Assembly (NCBI GenBank): GCA_947631655.1 | Contig: CANRME010000019.1 | Span: forward strand, 1-15,951 | From: an uncultured Bacilli bacterium | GTDB taxonomy: Bacteria > Bacillota_I > Bacilli_A > RF39 > UBA660 | Reading direction: 5' to 3' | Length of the DNA stretch: 15,951 nt | Part shown: piece by piece, positions 15,468 through 15,951 of the stretch | How positions within the stretch are numbered: position 1 is the first letter of the stretch | How the letters are laid out: every line of letters begins with the position of its first letter | Made by a program: the position numbers and the translations under genes | The notes under the pieces: generated by a model | Told to the model about the DNA's origin: nothing | Database searches by the model: none | What the model saw: the letters and a program-made list of their open reading frames with translations, nothing else

Positions 15468-15491
15468 AATTCCTAGCAATAGGAATTTTTT
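15466..15491 (+). terminator. Terminator of the ABC exporter operon
   Basis: The 10-bp stem AAAATTCCTA/TAGGAATTTT with a GCAA tetraloop overlaps the stop codon's last bases and runs into further T. From here to 15951 there is no large gene, only the elements listed below; 15492-15536 shows nothing. Confidence 0.88.
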
Positions 15492-15536
15492 CCTTATTAT
15501 TTCATATTAATTTTTACAATAAATAACAATTTACAC

Positions 15537-15565
15537 TAGACAAATTATTAACTAATAACTATAGT
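15537..15565 (+). promoter_or_regulatory. Promoter of the structured plus-strand RNA
   Basis: TAGACA (15537-15542), a 17-base spacer and TATAGT (15560-15565), each one base from consensus, predict a start near 15572, the first base of the closing stem. The -10 lies in a 14-base perfect palindrome ATAACTATAGTTAT (15555-15568), a possible operator. Confidence 0.75.
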
Positions 15566-15649
15566 TATATATAGAGATACATTTGATAGTTAGGTGTTTT
15601 AACCTCGGTCCATTTTTATGAAAATAAATATATGGAGGAGGTGGGTCCT

Positions 15650-15763
15650 ATGAATGGAGAAAATTTTGGATTACTTAGTAATCTTAATAATACTTTTAAT
15701 AGTATTATCAAAAATTTATCAGTCAAAAGACTAAAAAAAAGAATACACCTATCATCACTGTGA
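15650..15763 (+). CDS. Candidate 37-aa amphipathic basic peptide
   Basis: ATG 15650 lies seven bases after a perfect AGGAGGT (15636-15642). The peptide reads MNGENFGLLSNLNNTFNSII then KNLSVKRLKKRIHLSSL. Hydrophobic residues at 6, 8, 9, 12, 16, 19, 20, 23, 28 and 32 repeat every three to four positions, giving an amphipathic helix with a basic C-terminal half (VKRLKKRIH). It is not a plain transmembrane segment like Fst. Its TGA stop is the only TGA among the genes here and lies in the terminator loop. ACCTC at 15602-15606 could pair with GAGGT in the Shine-Dalgarno region. A membrane-active toxin peptide is a guess; the ORF could also be chance. Confidence 0.5.
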   Translation: MNGENFGLLSNLNNTFNSIIKNLSVKRLKKRIHLSSL

Positions 15764-15776
15764 ATAGGTGTTTCTT
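15733..15776. terminator. Bidirectional hairpin terminator, stronger on the minus strand
   Basis: AAGAA-ACACCTAT pairs with ATAGGTGT-TTCTT (13 bp, one bulged T at 15744). On the minus strand the stem runs into the complement of A8 (15740-15733), an ideal U tract. On the plus strand the tail is only TTTCTTAAC, so readthrough is likely. Confidence 0.75.
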
Positions 15777-15842
15777 AACACAATTTTTGGACTGAGAAAC
15801 ATCTAACTAGCGAAAATCAAATGTATCTCTTTTTTAATTCCT
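15733..15842 (-). ncRNA. Predicted antisense RNA of the structured locus
   Basis: A consensus-like promoter (15849-15878) and a strong terminator define a minus-strand RNA of about 110 nt. It is fully complementary to the last 100 bases of the plus RNA, including codons 28-37 of the small ORF. Its own 5' part (AGAGATACATTTGA, then TAGTTAG) repeats the plus RNA's 5' arm, so it should compete with that arm for the 3' arm. Its internal CACCT could also pair with AGGTG at the plus Shine-Dalgarno sequence. No credible ORF is seen in it. Confidence 0.55.
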
Positions 15843-15848
15843 ATATAT

Positions 15849-15878
15849 ATTATATACATAAATTTACTAAAAATGCAA
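15849..15878 (-). promoter_or_regulatory. Promoter of the antisense RNA
   Basis: On the minus strand, TTGCAT (15878-15873), an 18-base spacer and consensus TATAAT (15854-15849) predict a start near 15842. Confidence 0.7.
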
Positions 15879-15890
15879 TAAAAAATTTTA

Positions 15891-15921
15891 TTGACGGGGG
15901 GGGGGTATAAAATGATAAGAT
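15891..15921 (+). promoter_or_regulatory. Promoter with G10 tract, candidate phase-variable switch
   Basis: TTGACG (15891-15896) runs into ten G (15896-15905). The best -10 is the extended element TGATAAGAT (15913-15921), 19 bases from the -35; GATAAG (15914) would be at 17 and TAAAAT (15908) at 11. Loss of two G would give the ideal spacing of 17. The start would fall near 15928, in the 27-nt repeat that carries the ribosome binding site and ATG. A G10 run is striking in such AT-rich DNA. Confidence 0.72.
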
Positions 15922-15924
15922 ATA

Positions 15925-15951
15925 CACATAAGGTAGGATTGTGTATATATG
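15925..15951 (+). repeat. 27-nt direct repeat, copy 2
   Basis: Identical to bases 1-27, ending on the ATG at 15949-15951. It may mark contig circularity or the start of a second gene of the surface-protein family just past the window. Confidence 0.9.

Larger units (their letters stand above)
15572..15836 (+). ncRNA. Predicted highly folded RNA with paired 5' and 3' ends
   Basis: The ends can pair in three blocks. 15573-15586 pairs with 15817-15830 (14 bp). 15587-15599 pairs with 15797-15809 (13 bp, one G.U at 15594/15802). 15604-15612 pairs with 15788-15796 (9 bp, one G.U at 15607/15793). Bulges of 7 and 4 bases separate the blocks. The right arm runs into T6 (15830-15835). Inside are four hairpins: 15669-15683, 15687-15708, 15721-15732 and 15739-15776. 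A perfect Shine-Dalgarno sequence and a 37-codon ORF lie in the interior. The fold was made by eye. The RNA may be a translationally locked toxin mRNA or a purely structural RNA; transcription past the internal hairpin is assumed. Confidence 0.6.

Noticed and set aside
15757..15802. Mini-ORF MFLSPKIVLRNTYSQ in the antisense RNA
   Set aside because: Only 15 codons with no Shine-Dalgarno sequence.
15571..15832. Miniature inverted-repeat transposable element
   Set aside because: Terminal inverted repeats are present, but there is no target-site duplication. The arm differences fit RNA pairing, and promoters sit just outside the arms.
15572..15836. Retron msr-msd RNA
   Set aside because: The paired ends and hairpins are reminiscent, but no reverse transcriptase gene is in the window.
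1..15951. A 16-kb circular plasmid
   Set aside because: There is no replication gene and there are core chromosomal genes (scpAB, tRNA-Leu). The 27-base end overlap alone is weak evidence.
1..15951. CRISPR array or rRNA genes
   Set aside because: No regularly spaced repeats and no rRNA-like sequence were seen.

Overview
The window is AT-rich, Gram-positive-type DNA with densely packed genes and strong AGGAGG ribosome binding sites. It carries scpA-scpB, a SipW-type secreted protein and a heterodimeric ABC exporter. This suggests an uncultured low-GC Bacillota lineage (Bacilli / RF39-like gut bacteria); the lineage is an inference. Trp is encoded by TGG throughout, so the code is standard. 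All 18 clear protein genes end in TAA (15) or TAG (3), none in TGA.

Layout: a secreted SipW-type surface protein (25-1431); a proline-rich single-pass membrane protein in an operon with scpA and scpB (1569-4313); tRNA-Leu(CAA) (4355-4440); an unknown 102-aa protein with a small inorganic pyrophosphatase (4532-5200); a KilA-N domain protein with an out-of-frame tail (5341-6284); an operon of a transglutaminase-like protein, two Nudix hydrolases and an unknown protein (6351-8316); a flavin-reductase-like protein with a GNAT acetyltransferase (8382-9369), converging on an unknown minus-strand gene (9373-9888); a CDF cation exporter with MscL (10021-11388); a two-gene ABC exporter behind an attenuator-like leader (11492-15467); and 480 bases without a large gene (15468-15951).

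The last stretch is the most unusual. It holds two promoters firing towards each other. The plus-strand RNA (about 265 nt) can close its own 5' and 3' ends with a 36-bp imperfect stem. Its two non-Watson-Crick positions are both G.U in that strand. It contains a perfect Shine-Dalgarno sequence and a 37-codon ORF for an amphipathic, basic peptide. A roughly 110-nt minus-strand RNA is perfectly complementary to its 3' half, and its 5' end copies the 5' arm of the plus RNA. This is the architecture of a type I toxin-antitoxin or similar antisense-controlled locus, but I cannot match it to a named family.

Just beyond lies a promoter with ten G residues directly after the -35 box, a classic slipped-strand phase-variation design. 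It leads into a 27-nt sequence, including a start codon, identical to the first 27 nt of the window, where the surface-protein gene begins. Either the contig closes on itself and this promoter drives the gene at 25, or the 27-mer is a leader shared by several surface-protein genes. In both cases the surface protein is a candidate phase-variable antigen. The 3' end of that gene has a sharply different base composition, as if a variable cassette had been placed there.
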